A stretch of DNA of 64,000 nt from Lachnospiraceae bacterium (GCA_024404495.1 JAKSPT010000010.1:16294-80293); one strand, 5' to 3'; shown: positions 24,542 to 33,671, counted from the first letter of the stretch. Made by a program: numbers and translations. Notes: a model not told the origin generated them from the sequence alone.

Positions 24542-26473
24542 TTAAAGCCCCTCCATTTCCTCAACGGTTTCGTAAAGCCCGAGGAGCTCCTCCTCAAGCG
24601 CGTTCTTTTCGGCTTCGAGCGCGGCGAGCGCGACGTAATCGGTCCCGTCGGAGGCGTTCATTTCCCCGTCGATCGCGGTGATCCGCGCCTCGACTGCGGT
24701 GATGCGTTCCTTCGCGTTCTTCAGACGGCGTTCCGCTTTCCGCTCCTCGGCGTTCGCCTTTTTGCGGTCGAGATATTTCGCCTTGTTCTCCGAGATCGGC
24801 TCGTCGGAAGTCTTTTCCGCCTCGTTCGACGCGGCGTGCTCCTCGCGGAAGCGGAGGAAATCCTCGTAGGTACCGCGGTAATCGAGGAGGCTTCCCTCTC
24901 CGGTCGCGGTCACGCCGACGGCTTCTCCGCCCTCCTTCGGGAAGGCAAGAATGCGCGTCGCGAGTTTTTTGATGAAATAACGGTCGTGGGAAACGGCGAT
25001 CAGCGTGCCGTCGAAGGCTTCGAGCGCCTCCTCCAGCACCTCTCGCGAATTGATGTCGAGATGGTTGGTCGGCTCGTCGAGGATGAGGAGATTCATCCTG
25101 CCGAGGATCAGCTTGGTCAGCGTCAGCCGCGCCTTTTCGCCGCCGCTGAGCACCGAGACCCGTTTGAAAACGTCGTCGCCGCGGAACTGAAAGAGCGCGA
25201 GCGCCGAGCGGACCTCGGTCTCGGTCATCCTTCCGTACTTATCCCACACCTCGTCGAGAACGGTGTTTTTCTCGTCAAGCTGCTGATTTTCCTGATCGTA
25301 GTACCCGATCTCAACGTTGGAGCCGTAGTCGATCTCGCCGCGTTCGGGCTCGTCCCTGCCCGCGAGCAGGCGGATGAGGGTCGATTTGCCGCAGCCGTTC
25401 GGTCCGGCAAGGAAAAGGCGCTCCCGTTTGGAAACGAGAAAGCCGATCTCCCGGAACAGCGGACGCCCGGGATAGCTCTTCCCGAGGCGGATCGCGCGGA
25501 GCACGTCGTTGCCGCTCTCTCCGGGCGATTCAAAGCGCATCCGGATCTTTTCGGGCAGGGCGTCGGGGCGGTCGAGCTTTTCCATCTTGTCGAGGAGCTT
25601 GAGACGGCTCTCGGCGGCGATGATGTTGCGCTCGCGGTTCCAGCGGCGCTGCTGCTCGATATACGCCTCCTGACGGGCGATCTCCTTCTGCTGATTCTGA
25701 TAGTGCCGCTCGGCGATCTCGCGCTCGGCGCGCTTTTTTTCGGCGAAAACCGAGTAGTTTCCGGTGTAGAGCTTCCCCTTTTTGTGCTCGATCTCAAGGA
25801 TGTGATCGGCAACGCGGTCGAGGAAATAACGGTCGTGGGAGACGACGAGAACGGTCTTGTGACTGGCGCGGAGGTATTCCTCGAGCCAGAAAAGCGCGTC
25901 GATATCGAGGTGGTTGGTCGGCTCGTCGAGCATCAGGATATCGGGATCGCGGAGCAGCAGGCAGGAGAGCGCGAGGCGCGTTTTCTGCCCGCCGGAGAGC
26001 GAGGAGACCTTTTCTCCCCACTGCTCCTCCGGAAACCCGAGGTTTTTCAGAATGCCCCGGCAGCGGGAACGGAACTGCGGTCCGCCTGCGCGGTCGAACT
26101 GCTTCCAGAGATCGGTATATCGGGACGCCGCCTCGGCGCTGCCCGCCTCCATTTCGCGGTGGAGCGCGTCGAGGCGTTCCTCCATCGAAACGAGGGAGGA
26201 AAAGGTCGCGACCGTCGCGTCCCACACGCTTCCCTCTCCGTCGAAACCGACGTTCTGGGTCAGGATGCCGACAGTTTTGTCTTTGGAAAGATAGACCGAG
26301 CCGGAATCGGGGACGTACTCCCCGGTGATGAGCTTGAAAAGCGAGGATTTTCCTGCGCCGTTGACCCCGACGATCCCGAGCTTTTCCCCTTCGTTCAGCG
26401 AAAAGGAAACGCCGTCAAGGATCACTTCGGTGCCGAACGAAAGCTTCAGCTCCTCGCACGAAATTGCAATCAA
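24542..26473 (-). CDS. ABC-F family ATPase
   Basis: The 643-residue soluble protein has two ATPase domains and no membrane part, as in ribosome-acting ABC-F factors. Domain 1: Walker A GVNGAGKSS, signature LSGGQKTR, Walker B ILMLDEPTNHLD. The roughly 80-residue charged linker follows. Domain 2: GPNGCGKST, LSGGEKAR, LLILDEPTNHLD. A coiled-coil C-terminal extension (about 560-640) is present. The class includes translation factors and antibiotic-resistance proteins; motifs alone do not separate them. The start codon is TTG at 26473, set by GGAGGA seven bases upstream; no ATG fits. Confidence 0.92.
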   Translation of the reverse strand: MIAISCEELKLSFGTEVILDGVSFSLNEGEKLGIVGVNGAGKSSLFKLITGEYVPDSGSVYLSKDKTVGILTQNVGFDGEGSVWDATVATFSSLVSMEERLDALHREMEAGSAEAASRYTDLWKQFDRAGGPQFRSRCRGILKNLGFPEEQWGEKVSSLSGGQKTRLALSCLLLRDPDILMLDEPTNHLDIDALFWLEEYLRASHKTVLVVSHDRYFLDRVADHILEIEHKKGKLYTGNYSVFAEKKRAEREIAERHYQNQQKEIARQEAYIEQQRRWNRERNIIAAESRLKLLDKMEKLDRPDALPEKIRMRFESPGESGNDVLRAIRLGKSYPGRPLFREIGFLVSKRERLFLAGPNGCGKSTLIRLLAGRDEPERGEIDYGSNVEIGYYDQENQQLDEKNTVLDEVWDKYGRMTETEVRSALALFQFRGDDVFKRVSVLSGGEKARLTLTKLILGRMNLLILDEPTNHLDINSREVLEEALEAFDGTLIAVSHDRYFIKKLATRILAFPKEGGEAVGVTATGEGSLLDYRGTYEDFLRFREEHAASNEAEKTSDEPISENKAKYLDRKKANAEERKAERRLKNAKERITAVEARITAIDGEMNASDGTDYVALAALEAEKNALEEELLGLYETVEEMEGL

Positions 26474-26553
26474 AATCGTTCCTCCATGGGAATTGAAATA
26501 CGGGAAAACGGACTGTTTATGAAATCATCAATCCGTTTGCGCAGTGGTATGGA

Positions 26554-26738
26554 ACACCTCATCCACCGCTGACGCGGTCCCCCTTCCCCCGCTGGGGAAG
26601 GCTCATAATCCGTTCGCTTTTTCTGCATCTCCATAAGCAAACGGTACCGACGAAGCAAAGATTTTACACGAAAAGCGATCGACCCAATAGCCTTCCCCAG
26701 CGGGGGAAGGGGGACCGCGTCAGCGGTGGATGAGGTGT
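26554..26738. mobile_element. MITE-like element with perfect 50-bp terminal inverted repeats
   Basis: Positions 26554-26603 and 26689-26738 are exact reverse complements, enclosing 85 bp. Each arm also holds its own small hairpin (CCTTCCCC/GGGGAAGG). The interior has no coding sequence. No target-site duplication is evident. It lies 23 bp from the DUF559 stop codon. Confidence 0.85.
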
Positions 26739-26760
26739 CGAATAACGGATACTTTAATGT

Positions 26761-27153
26761 TTACGACTGACGGTCAGCCGATCGCTGCGGTTTCAAATCG
26801 GATAGGTTCAATCCGAGATGATTCAGAATATCGTCAGCAACTGCTGAAAAATGATTCCTGATACTATCGTTTGAATATCGCAAAACCGTAATCCCCCAAG
26901 TCGATAATGACTTATCCCGCTGCTCATCCGCCCCTTTATTCTCCGGAAGACTATGCTGTTTTCCGTCAACTTCAATAACGGTTTTCTTGTCAGCAACATA
27001 AAAATCGACGATGTAATCTCCGATATTGTGCTGACGTCTTACAGTCAGTGGAAGTTTTTTTAAAAAATCATACCATAAGTGTTTTTCTTCGGGGGTCATA
27101 TTTTTGCGAAGTGATCTCGCGTTTTCCACAAGGTCTCTGTTATACGATATCAT
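26761..27153 (-). CDS. DUF559 endonuclease-domain protein
   Basis: The 130-residue protein is a DUF559 member, related to Vsr-like and restriction-type nucleases. ARSLRKNMTPEEKHLWYDFL opens it; GDYIVDFYVADKKTVIEVDGKQH carries the D-(x)n-ExD/G core of the PD-(D/E)xK-like fold; RDKSLSTWGITVLRYSN follows. GGAGG precedes the ATG at 27153. It is more AT-rich than its neighbours, which suggests transfer. The adjoining inverted-repeat element raises the possibility that the two move together; that is inference. Confidence 0.88.
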   Translation of the reverse strand: MISYNRDLVENARSLRKNMTPEEKHLWYDFLKKLPLTVRRQHNIGDYIVDFYVADKKTVIEVDGKQHSLPENKGADEQRDKSLSTWGITVLRYSNDSIRNHFSAVADDILNHLGLNLSDLKPQRSADRQS

Positions 27154-27188
27154 CGAAATCCTCCGCGGATGATTATTTCCGGATTATT

Positions 27189-27671
27189 TTAATTGTTTTC
27201 CCCGTCAGCAATGGTCTCCTCGGCATCTGCCGCATCGGGAGCTGCTTCTTCGGCAGGTTCTTCGGCGGGAGCCTCTTCTGCGGGAGCTTCCTCCGTGGGA
27301 TCGGCGTCGAGCGGGATCTGCTTTGCGCCGCACTTCGGGCAGTAGACCATTTCGCCGCGCAGCTTGGTGCCGCAGGCAATGCAGAACTTATAGTTGCGGA
27401 GCACGCCGAGCTCGGTCTCCATCTGCGAGATTTCGGCGTTCAGCTCGTCGATCTGTGCGATCAGCGCCTCGTAAGCGCCCTCCTCGGGCTCGCTGCCGCG
27501 CAGCTCGTTGTACTTGAGCTTGCCGAGGTTCTGATAAAGTCCGGAAAGCTTGGTCTTTGCGCCGGAGAGCTTATAGGAGATCTTTGCGATCCCGGTCAGT
27601 TTTTCGGTTTCCTTTGCGGTATAGTCTGCCGCGCTGTTCAGCTTTTTCGAAATTTCTCCCCAGATTTCCAT
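27189..27671 (-). CDS. Small coiled-coil, zinc-ribbon protein
   Basis: The 160-residue cytosolic protein begins with a helical region and a coiled coil (ALIAQIDELNAEISQMETEL, residues about 68-87), then a zinc ribbon (CIACG near 96 and CPKCG near 110). It ends in a low-complexity tail rich in glutamate, alanine and proline. GGAGGATTTCAA precedes the ATG. A consensus promoter lies upstream, and DUF559 follows 36 bp later on the same strand. No function is recognised. Confidence 0.8.
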   Translation of the reverse strand: MEIWGEISKKLNSAADYTAKETEKLTGIAKISYKLSGAKTKLSGLYQNLGKLKYNELRGSEPEEGAYEALIAQIDELNAEISQMETELGVLRNYKFCIACGTKLRGEMVYCPKCGAKQIPLDADPTEEAPAEEAPAEEPAEEAAPDAADAEETIADGENN

Positions 27672-27707
27672 TTGAAATCCTCCTGAAAATAAAATTTTTC
27701 TTTATAT

Positions 27708-27736
27708 ATTATAGCGCCTCCCCGCCGCTTTGTCAA
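27708..27736 (-). promoter_or_regulatory. Consensus promoter of the zinc-ribbon gene
   Basis: TTGACA (27731-27736), 17 bp, TATAAT (27708-27713) on the minus strand. Confidence 0.88.
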
Positions 27737-27832
27737 GTGTTTCCGCCCCGTATCGTTTCCCCGCGTACCGACCATACTATTGTTCGGATCCGGTCTTCCG
27801 GATATCTTTCATCTATTGTCGGAGATACGAAA

Positions 27833-28042
27833 ATGAATCAGAACAAGAACAACTGCGGAACCTCATCCGCGTCTTCCTCCTGCACCCCCAACAAGTGCAT
27901 CCGCTGCACCGTCTTTCAGTGTGCCAACCACTGCGAGGGGGAGGATTTCTGCCGTCTTTCCTCGGTGCAGATCGGCACCCACGAGGCAAACCCCACGCAG
28001 GGCGAGTGCACCGACTGCCAGTCCTTCCGGGTCAAAGGCTGA
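27833..28042 (+). CDS. DUF1540 small cysteine-rich protein
   Basis: The 69-residue protein has the DUF1540 cysteine pattern: CIRCTVFQCANHCEGEDFC, then an IGTHEA segment and CTDCQSF. The spacing suggests a metal-binding knot. GGAGATACGAAA lies before the ATG at 27833. A six-pair hairpin (ATCCGG-TCTT-CCGGAT, 27788-27803) sits in its leader. The function is unknown. Confidence 0.85.
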   Translation: MNQNKNNCGTSSASSSCTPNKCIRCTVFQCANHCEGEDFCRLSSVQIGTHEANPTQGECTDCQSFRVKG

Positions 28043-28149
28043 ACCTCCCGGAAACCGAACGGAGAGCGGAGAAACCGTTCTCCGTTCTCTTTTGGGCATT
28101 TTTCTTCAAAATAAATAGCCTACGATGCGTTTTTTCTCCCGAAAAGCGC

Positions 28150-28178
28150 TTGCCAAACCGATAAAAACGTGATATACT
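28150..28178 (+). promoter_or_regulatory. Promoter of argS
   Basis: TTGCCA (28150-28155), 17 bp, TATACT (28173-28178). The short leader holds a nine-pair hairpin (CGGATCGGC-CGT-GCCGATCCG, 28199-28219) right before the ribosome site; no T-box features are seen. Confidence 0.75.
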
Positions 28179-28235
28179 ATGGTTGTATATTATGTTTACG
28201 GATCGGCCGTGCCGATCCGACGAAAGGTTCAACAA

Positions 28236-29951
28236 ATGATTGATTTCAAAAGCGCTCTTTGCGCCGCGCTTGAAAAGGCGATCGCAGCGCTGCTGCCGGA
28301 GGGAGCCCCCACGGCGGAGGAGATCGGGGAAATGCTGACGACGCCCCCCGACCCCGCGATGGGCGACTACGCCTTCCCCTGCTTCAAGCTTGCGAAGCCG
28401 ATGCGCAAGGCTCCCCCGGTCATCGCCGGGATGCTGAAGGACGCCCTCCCCCCCATCCCCGACCTTGAAAAGGCGGAGGTCGCCGGCGGGTACCTCAATT
28501 TCTCGGTTTCCGATACGTATTACACCGTTTCGGTCCTGAACGAGATCGAAGCGAAGGGTGACGATTACGGCCGTCCGGACTTCGGTGCGGGCAAGACCGT
28601 CGTCCTCGATTATTCTTCCCCGAACGTCGCCAAGCCCTTCCACATCGGGCACCTCGGCACGACCGTCATCGGTCACTCGCTGAAAAAGCTGCACGAGTTT
28701 GCCGGATATCACTGCATCGGCATCAATCACCTCGGCGACTGGGGCACCCAGTTCGGCAAGCTGATCGTCGCTTACCGTACCTGGGGCTCGAAGGAAGAGG
28801 TCGAAAAGGGCGGCGTTGACGAGCTCGTTTCGCTCTACGTCCGTTTCCACGAGGAAGCCGAAAAGGATCCCGCGCTGAACGACGCCGCGCGCGCCGAATT
28901 TTCTAAGCTCGAACACCACGACGAGGAGAACATCGCCCTCTGGAAGTGGTTCATCGACCTCTCGCTCCGCGAGTACGAAAAGACCTACCGTCAGCTCGGC
29001 ATCACCTTCGACTACTACACGGGCGAATCGTTCTACACCGATCTGATGCCCGCGCAGGTCGAAAAGCTCCGCGAAAAGAACCTGCTCACGATCGACGACG
29101 GCGCTTCCATCGTCGACCTCTCGGCATACAAAATGCCTCCCTGCCTGATCCTCAAGCGGGACGGCTCGACGCTTTACCCCACCCGCGATATCGCCGCCGC
29201 CGTCTACCGTCACGACACCTTCGCCTTCGATAAGGCGATCTACGTCACCTCCGCACAGCAGATCATGCACTTCCAGCAGTGGTTCCGCGTCCTCGATCTG
29301 ATGGGCTACGACTGGTACGACCGCTGCGTTCACGTTCCCTACGGCACGGTCAGCGTCAACGGCGAAAAGCTCTCGACCCGTACCGGCAACGTCGTCCTGC
29401 TCCGCGATCTTTTCAAAACCGCGATCGAAAAGGTCAGCGAGATCATGGCGCAGAAGAACCCCGACCTGCCCGACAGAGAAAGCGTCGCGGAAGCGGTCGG
29501 CGTCGGCGCCATCGTCTTCCACTACCTCTCGAACAGCCGCATCAAGGACATCAACTTCATGATGGACGACGCCCTGAACTTCGACGGCAACACCGGTCCC
29601 TACGTCCAGTACACCTACGCGCGTACCTGCTCGGTGCTCGAAAAGGCGGGCGGCATCCCCGAAGCGAACGGCGAATACCGCGCGAACGCCGCCGAGGTCA
29701 GCCTGCTCAAGACCCTCTCGAAATTTGAGAGCAAGGTCACCGACGCGATCGGCGCCTACGAACCGATGATCATCACCCGGTATCTGCTCGACGTTGCGGG
29801 CGCGTTCAACCAGTTCTACCACGAGTGCCAGATCCTCACCGCCGATACCGAAGTGGCAAAAGCCTTCCGTCTGCGTCTCACCGCCGCCGCGAAGACCGTC
29901 CTCGGCTCCGCGCTTGAGCTCATCTGCATGAAGAAAACCGAAAAAATCTGA
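28236..29951 (+). CDS. argS: Arginyl-tRNA synthetase
   Basis: The 571-residue class I synthetase charges tRNA-Arg in the cytosol. The DYSSPNVAKPFHIGHLGTTV segment contains the HIGH motif, GINHLGDWGTQFGKL is conserved, and LSTRTGNVVLL replaces the KMSKS loop as in many ArgRS. The DALR anticodon-binding domain ends the protein (PYVQYTYARTCSVLEKAG onward). The ATG at 28236 follows GAAAGG; a longer reading to 28179 adds unrelated residues. The YebC gene follows 27 bp downstream. Confidence 0.96.
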   Translation: MIDFKSALCAALEKAIAALLPEGAPTAEEIGEMLTTPPDPAMGDYAFPCFKLAKPMRKAPPVIAGMLKDALPPIPDLEKAEVAGGYLNFSVSDTYYTVSVLNEIEAKGDDYGRPDFGAGKTVVLDYSSPNVAKPFHIGHLGTTVIGHSLKKLHEFAGYHCIGINHLGDWGTQFGKLIVAYRTWGSKEEVEKGGVDELVSLYVRFHEEAEKDPALNDAARAEFSKLEHHDEENIALWKWFIDLSLREYEKTYRQLGITFDYYTGESFYTDLMPAQVEKLREKNLLTIDDGASIVDLSAYKMPPCLILKRDGSTLYPTRDIAAAVYRHDTFAFDKAIYVTSAQQIMHFQQWFRVLDLMGYDWYDRCVHVPYGTVSVNGEKLSTRTGNVVLLRDLFKTAIEKVSEIMAQKNPDLPDRESVAEAVGVGAIVFHYLSNSRIKDINFMMDDALNFDGNTGPYVQYTYARTCSVLEKAGGIPEANGEYRANAAEVSLLKTLSKFESKVTDAIGAYEPMIITRYLLDVAGAFNQFYHECQILTADTEVAKAFRLRLTAAAKTVLGSALELICMKKTEKI

Positions 29952-29978
29952 AAACAGTCAAAATAAAGGAGAATCCCC

Positions 29979-30713
29979 ATGTCAGGCCACAGCAAATGGA
30001 AAAATATCATGCACAAAAAGGAAAAGACCGACGCGCAGCGCGCTTCCGTCTTTACCAAGATCGGAAAAGAGATCTCGATCGCCGTCAAAGAGGGCGGCGC
30101 GGACCCCGTTTCCAACAGCAAGCTTCGTGATCTGATCGCGAAGGCAAAGCAGAACAACGTCCCGAACGACAACATCGACCGCATCATCAAGAAGGCAAGC
30201 GCCGCAGACGCCGTCGAGTACGAGGAGATCACCTACGAGGGCTACGGCCCCGGCGGAATCGCCGTCATCGTTGCCGCCGCGACCGACAACCGCAACCGTA
30301 CCGCCTCCGACGTCCGTCACTTCTTCGACAAGTACGGCGGAAACCTCGGCACCACCGGATGCGTCAGCTATATGTTCACCGATAAGGGCGTCATCGTCGT
30401 CGGTTACGACGAGGACGACGACGGCGAGATCGACGAGGAACAGCTGATGGAGGACGCCCTCGAAGCGGGCGCCGCCGACTTCTCCGCGGAGGACGGCGTT
30501 TTCGAGATCTACACCGAGCCGGACGACCTTTCCGCCGTCCGCGAGGCGCTCGAAGCCAAGAAATACCCGATCATCTCGGCAGAGCAGGACAAGATCCCCT
30601 CTACCTACATCACCCTCACCGACGAGGAAGCCATCGAGAATATGCGTGATCTCATCGACCACCTCGAAGAGTCCGACGACGTTTCGCAGGTCTACCACAA
30701 CTGGGAAGAATAA
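29979..30713 (+). CDS. YebC/PmpR family protein
   Basis: The 244-residue protein has the invariant start SGHSKWKNIMHKK and the segment YEGYGPGGIAVIVAAATDNR of the YebC/PmpR family. Members act as DNA-binding regulators or, as shown for some, assist translation of proline stretches. The acidic segment GYDEDDDGEIDEEQ near residue 145 is notable. AAAGGAG precedes the ATG. It shares the argS operon, and a terminator follows. Confidence 0.94.
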   Translation: MSGHSKWKNIMHKKEKTDAQRASVFTKIGKEISIAVKEGGADPVSNSKLRDLIAKAKQNNVPNDNIDRIIKKASAADAVEYEEITYEGYGPGGIAVIVAAATDNRNRTASDVRHFFDKYGGNLGTTGCVSYMFTDKGVIVVGYDEDDDGEIDEEQLMEDALEAGAADFSAEDGVFEIYTEPDDLSAVREALEAKKYPIISAEQDKIPSTYITLTDEEAIENMRDLIDHLEESDDVSQVYHNWEE

Positions 30714-30722
30714 GCGTCTTTC

Positions 30723-30751
30723 AAAAACCGCCCGTCCGGGCGGTTTTTCTT
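30723..30751 (+). terminator. Terminator of argS-yebC
   Basis: AAAAACCGCCCG pairs with CGGGCGGTTTTT around TC, followed by CTTTTG. Confidence 0.88.
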
Positions 30752-30791
30752 TTGTCGGGAATTTCCGCTTCCTCCGTCTCATCGAAATCCA

Positions 30792-30820
30792 TTGACAAAC
30801 CCTCCGCTTTCTGCTATAAT
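30792..30820 (+). promoter_or_regulatory. Consensus promoter of the xpaC-telA operon
   Basis: TTGACA (30792-30797), 17 bp, TATAAT (30815-30820). Confidence 0.9.
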
Positions 30821-30862
30821 AACGGTGGAAAAATAGGTATGCACCGGAAAGGAGTGTTTTTT

Positions 30863-31588
30863 ATGAGACCCACGGATTACGCGGGCACCGACGAACCGAA
30901 AAAGCCGGAACCCGAAGAAGAAATGCCCCCTGTGGGAATGCGCTGGGTCACCGTCCCGGTGAAATCCGCCCTGCCCTACTGGATCGCGGCGATCGTGTTT
31001 TTCGTCTTCGGTCTGATCGTTCCGATCTACCGCATCGGCTGGCTGCTCCTCGGTCTTGCGCTCGCCTTTTTCGCCGGATGGCTGACGAAATGCGGCGTCA
31101 AGCCGGAAACGAAGCGCGTATTGGTTCCCTTTTCGAGCGGGAATCCCGAGATCGACGACGCCGTCGCGGAATTTGAACGCGCCGCCGCACAGATCGAAAA
31201 GGATCGCCTCGCGGTCGCGGATTCCTATCCCGAGGCTGCCGCGAAAATGGGCGAGATCGCGCTGCTCACCCGCAAGCTCGGCTCCCTCGTTGCCGAGGAC
31301 GCGGAGGATCTGCACCGCTGCCGCCGCTTTATGAATTACTATCTGCCCACCACCGTCAAGCTCGCAGACAAGTACGTCTACATCACCGGCAAGGAGTCGG
31401 GCGAAAACGTGGACGAGACGCGCGCCTCGATCGAGAACGCCTTCGTCACGATCCGCGAAGCCTACCGCAGACAGTACGACGCGCTCTTTGCGGACGACGC
31501 TCTTGACATCACCACCGACGTCACCGTCCTCGAGACGATGCTGAAGAAAGACGGCATCTACGAGGGCACCGAACCCGAAACGAAATAA
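30863..31588 (+). CDS. XpaC-like membrane protein (5-bromo-4-chloroindolyl phosphate hydrolysis family)
   Basis: The 241-residue protein has two membrane helices (YWIAAIVFFVFGLIVPIY and IGWLLLGLALAFFAGWL, residues about 36-73), then a helical cytosolic domain (FERAAAQIEKDRLAVADSYP, MNYYLPTTVKLADKYVYI). This matches the XpaC family, named for a Bacillus gene and commonly linked to telA. GGAG lies eight bases before the ATG at 30863. It leads a three-gene operon. Confidence 0.82.
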   Translation: MRPTDYAGTDEPKKPEPEEEMPPVGMRWVTVPVKSALPYWIAAIVFFVFGLIVPIYRIGWLLLGLALAFFAGWLTKCGVKPETKRVLVPFSSGNPEIDDAVAEFERAAAQIEKDRLAVADSYPEAAAKMGEIALLTRKLGSLVAEDAEDLHRCRRFMNYYLPTTVKLADKYVYITGKESGENVDETRASIENAFVTIREAYRRQYDALFADDALDITTDVTVLETMLKKDGIYEGTEPETK

Positions 31589-31612
31589 TATTTTTACAGG
31601 AGAAAAACGACA

Positions 31613-32770
31613 ATGAGTGAAGTAAATACCTCCGAAATCACCCTCACCCTCGATCCCTTCGGCGAGGAAGCCGCAAAGCTCGCCGCCGAGGAAGATACCG
31701 ACGAAGCGATCGTCAAGCTCGACGAGCTGGTCGTCACCGTCCTCACCCCCGAGGAGCAGAAAGCGGTCACCGCTTTTTCCGAAAAGATCAATATCACGAA
31801 CACGACCTCGATGCTCCAGTACGGCGCCGCCACCCAGCAGAAGATCGCCGAATTCTCGGACACCGCTCTCGAAGCCGTCCGCACGCAGAACCTCGGCGAA
31901 GCGGGCGACATGATCTCCAAGCTCGTCACCGAGCTGCAGGATTTCAACGGCGACATCGAGCAGGTCAATTCCGGCTTCTTCAACAAGTTCTTCAAGTCCA
32001 CGAAAAAGAAGATCACCTCTCTTCAGGCAAAATACGACAAGGTGAACGTCAACGTCAATTCGATCGTCGGCGTTCTCGAAAACCACGAGGTCAATCTGAC
32101 GAAGGATATCGCCGTTCTCGACAAGCTCTACGACAACAACCTGCTCTACTTCAAGGAGCTCTCGATGTATATCCTCGCGGGCAAGCAGCGTCTTGAGCTC
32201 GAACGCACGACCACCCTCGCCGCACTGGAAGCGCGCGCGAAGGAATCCGGGCTTCCCGAGGACGCGCAGAAGGCGAAGGATTTCGCCGAGTGCTGCACCC
32301 GCTTTGAAAAGAAGCTCTACGACCTCGAGCTCTCCCGTATGGTTTCGATCCAGATGGGTCCGCAGATCCGCCTCGTGCAGAACAACGACGCGCAGATGAC
32401 CGAAAAGATCCAGTCCACGATCGTCAACACCATCCCGCTCTGGAAGAGCCAGATGCTCATCACTCTCGGACTCTCCCACACCGCCGAGGCGCTGCAGGCA
32501 GAGCAGAAGGTCACCGAAATGACCAACGAGCTGCTGAAAAAGAACGCCGCCCTGCTTCATCAGTCCACCGTTGAGGTCGCGAAGGAGAGCGAGCGCGGCA
32601 TCATCGACATCGAGACGCTGACCGCCGCCAACCGCGAGCTGATCGGCACGCTCGACGAGGTACAGCAGATCCGGAACGAGGGCTCGGCAAAGCGCGCCGC
32701 CGCGGAAGCGGAGCTCGCCAAGATCGAGACCGAGCTGAAAGACAAGCTGCTCGAAATGAGCAAGGCCTGA
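31613..32770 (+). CDS. TelA family toxic-anion resistance protein
   Basis: The 385-residue, almost wholly helical protein belongs to the TelA/KlaA family, named for tellurite resistance but with a wider envelope-stress role. FNGDIEQVNSGFFNKFFKST, YDNNLLYFKELSMYILAG, SRMVSIQMGPQIRLVQNNDA and the C-terminal coiled coil (ESERGIIDIETLTAANRELI) are family features. It follows the XpaC gene by 24 bp, a known pairing that suggests joint function at the membrane. AGGAG precedes the ATG. Confidence 0.92.
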   Translation: MSEVNTSEITLTLDPFGEEAAKLAAEEDTDEAIVKLDELVVTVLTPEEQKAVTAFSEKINITNTTSMLQYGAATQQKIAEFSDTALEAVRTQNLGEAGDMISKLVTELQDFNGDIEQVNSGFFNKFFKSTKKKITSLQAKYDKVNVNVNSIVGVLENHEVNLTKDIAVLDKLYDNNLLYFKELSMYILAGKQRLELERTTTLAALEARAKESGLPEDAQKAKDFAECCTRFEKKLYDLELSRMVSIQMGPQIRLVQNNDAQMTEKIQSTIVNTIPLWKSQMLITLGLSHTAEALQAEQKVTEMTNELLKKNAALLHQSTVEVAKESERGIIDIETLTAANRELIGTLDEVQQIRNEGSAKRAAAEAELAKIETELKDKLLEMSKA

Positions 32771-32792
32771 ACGGCTCCTCTTTCCGAATGAA

Positions 32793-33545
32793 ATGAAACT
32801 GAAAAATACGCTGAAATATAACCGCGCTCTCGGGATCGTCGTCCTCGTGCTCATCGTCCCGCTGACCCTCATTCTGAAGGCGAACCTCTCCCTCTCCGCC
32901 GCAAAAGCGGACCTGAAGGAAGCCTACGCCGAAGAGATGAAAACCGGGGTACAGTCCTGTGCCGACAGTATGACGCTTTTCTGCGCGGCGGCGGAAAAGG
33001 CGGGCATCGACGTCTCGGAAACGAAAGCGGCAGTGACCGGCTTCAACGACGCGGCAAAGGACGTCTTTTCGGTCACCGAGGCAGCGGAAAAGGTCTTTCC
33101 CCTGCTCAAGCAGTCCCACGACCTGCTGAAAACGACGCCCGACGCCGATACCGTCCTTGCGGACAGATATTACAACGCGATCGGTTCCTCGCTGAAGCAG
33201 CTCGCCGATCAGACGGAATATGCCGGGGAACGGAGCGATTACGAATTCGTCCGCACGCATCCCATCGCCGGGAAGATCACCCTTCCGGCGTCGGAAGCGA
33301 CCGATTTTGCCGCGCTCTTCGAGCGGTACGGCAGTGATTTTGATCTCACCGTCACTCCGCCCGAACCCGAATTCGTTTCGTGGCTCGGCGCCGTCTTCGG
33401 TGCGGTCGCTGATATCGTTTCGGACGTCGTCGGCTGGATCCTGCACGCCGCGTGGTGGATCCTCTCGCGCGGAAAAGGGATCGTGGGCGTTCTGATCGTC
33501 ATCGGTCTGATCTCCGCCGCGTCCGGATCAAGATCCAGAAAATGA
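32793..33545 (+). CDS. Membrane protein with terminal helices, in the telA operon
   Basis: The 250-residue protein has an N-terminal membrane helix (ALGIVVLVLIVPLTLILKA), an outer helical domain of about 150 residues, and hydrophobic C-terminal segments (WLGAVFGAVADIVSDVVGWI, GIVGVLIVIGLISAA). The helical domain recalls LemA-like proteins, but similarity is weak. It starts 22 bp after telA without a clear ribosome site, so coupling is likely. Its place beside XpaC and TelA suggests an envelope complex. Confidence 0.75.
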   Translation: MKLKNTLKYNRALGIVVLVLIVPLTLILKANLSLSAAKADLKEAYAEEMKTGVQSCADSMTLFCAAAEKAGIDVSETKAAVTGFNDAAKDVFSVTEAAEKVFPLLKQSHDLLKTTPDADTVLADRYYNAIGSSLKQLADQTEYAGERSDYEFVRTHPIAGKITLPASEATDFAALFERYGSDFDLTVTPPEPEFVSWLGAVFGAVADIVSDVVGWILHAAWWILSRGKGIVGVLIVIGLISAASGSRSRK

Positions 33546-33559
33546 GAAGCAATGGGGCT

Positions 33560-33594
33560 GCTGCACGAACGTGCAGCGGCTCTTTTCCTTTTTG
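33560..33594 (+). terminator. Terminator of the xpaC-telA operon
   Basis: GCTGCAC pairs with GTGCAGC around GAAC, followed by a TCTTTTCCTTTTT tract. Confidence 0.75.
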
Positions 33595-33605
33595 CGAAAA
33601 AGCCC

Positions 33606-33634
33606 TTGTGCTCCGCGCCGTTTCGTGCTATAAT
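33606..33634 (+). promoter_or_regulatory. Promoter of the GH28 gene
   Basis: TTGTGC (33606-33611), 17 bp, TATAAT (33629-33634). Confidence 0.75.
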
Positions 33635-33671
33635 GGAGAGCAGAAGAATCACCGCACACAGGAGGTATGAT

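Noticed and set aside
23792..24597. Longer upstream starts for folD and lgt
   Set aside because: The added residues do not belong to either family, and good ribosome sites or coupling fit the shorter starts.
28179..28235. T-box riboswitch before argS
   Set aside because: The leader is too short and holds only one nine-pair hairpin; no T-box sequence or specifier loop is present.
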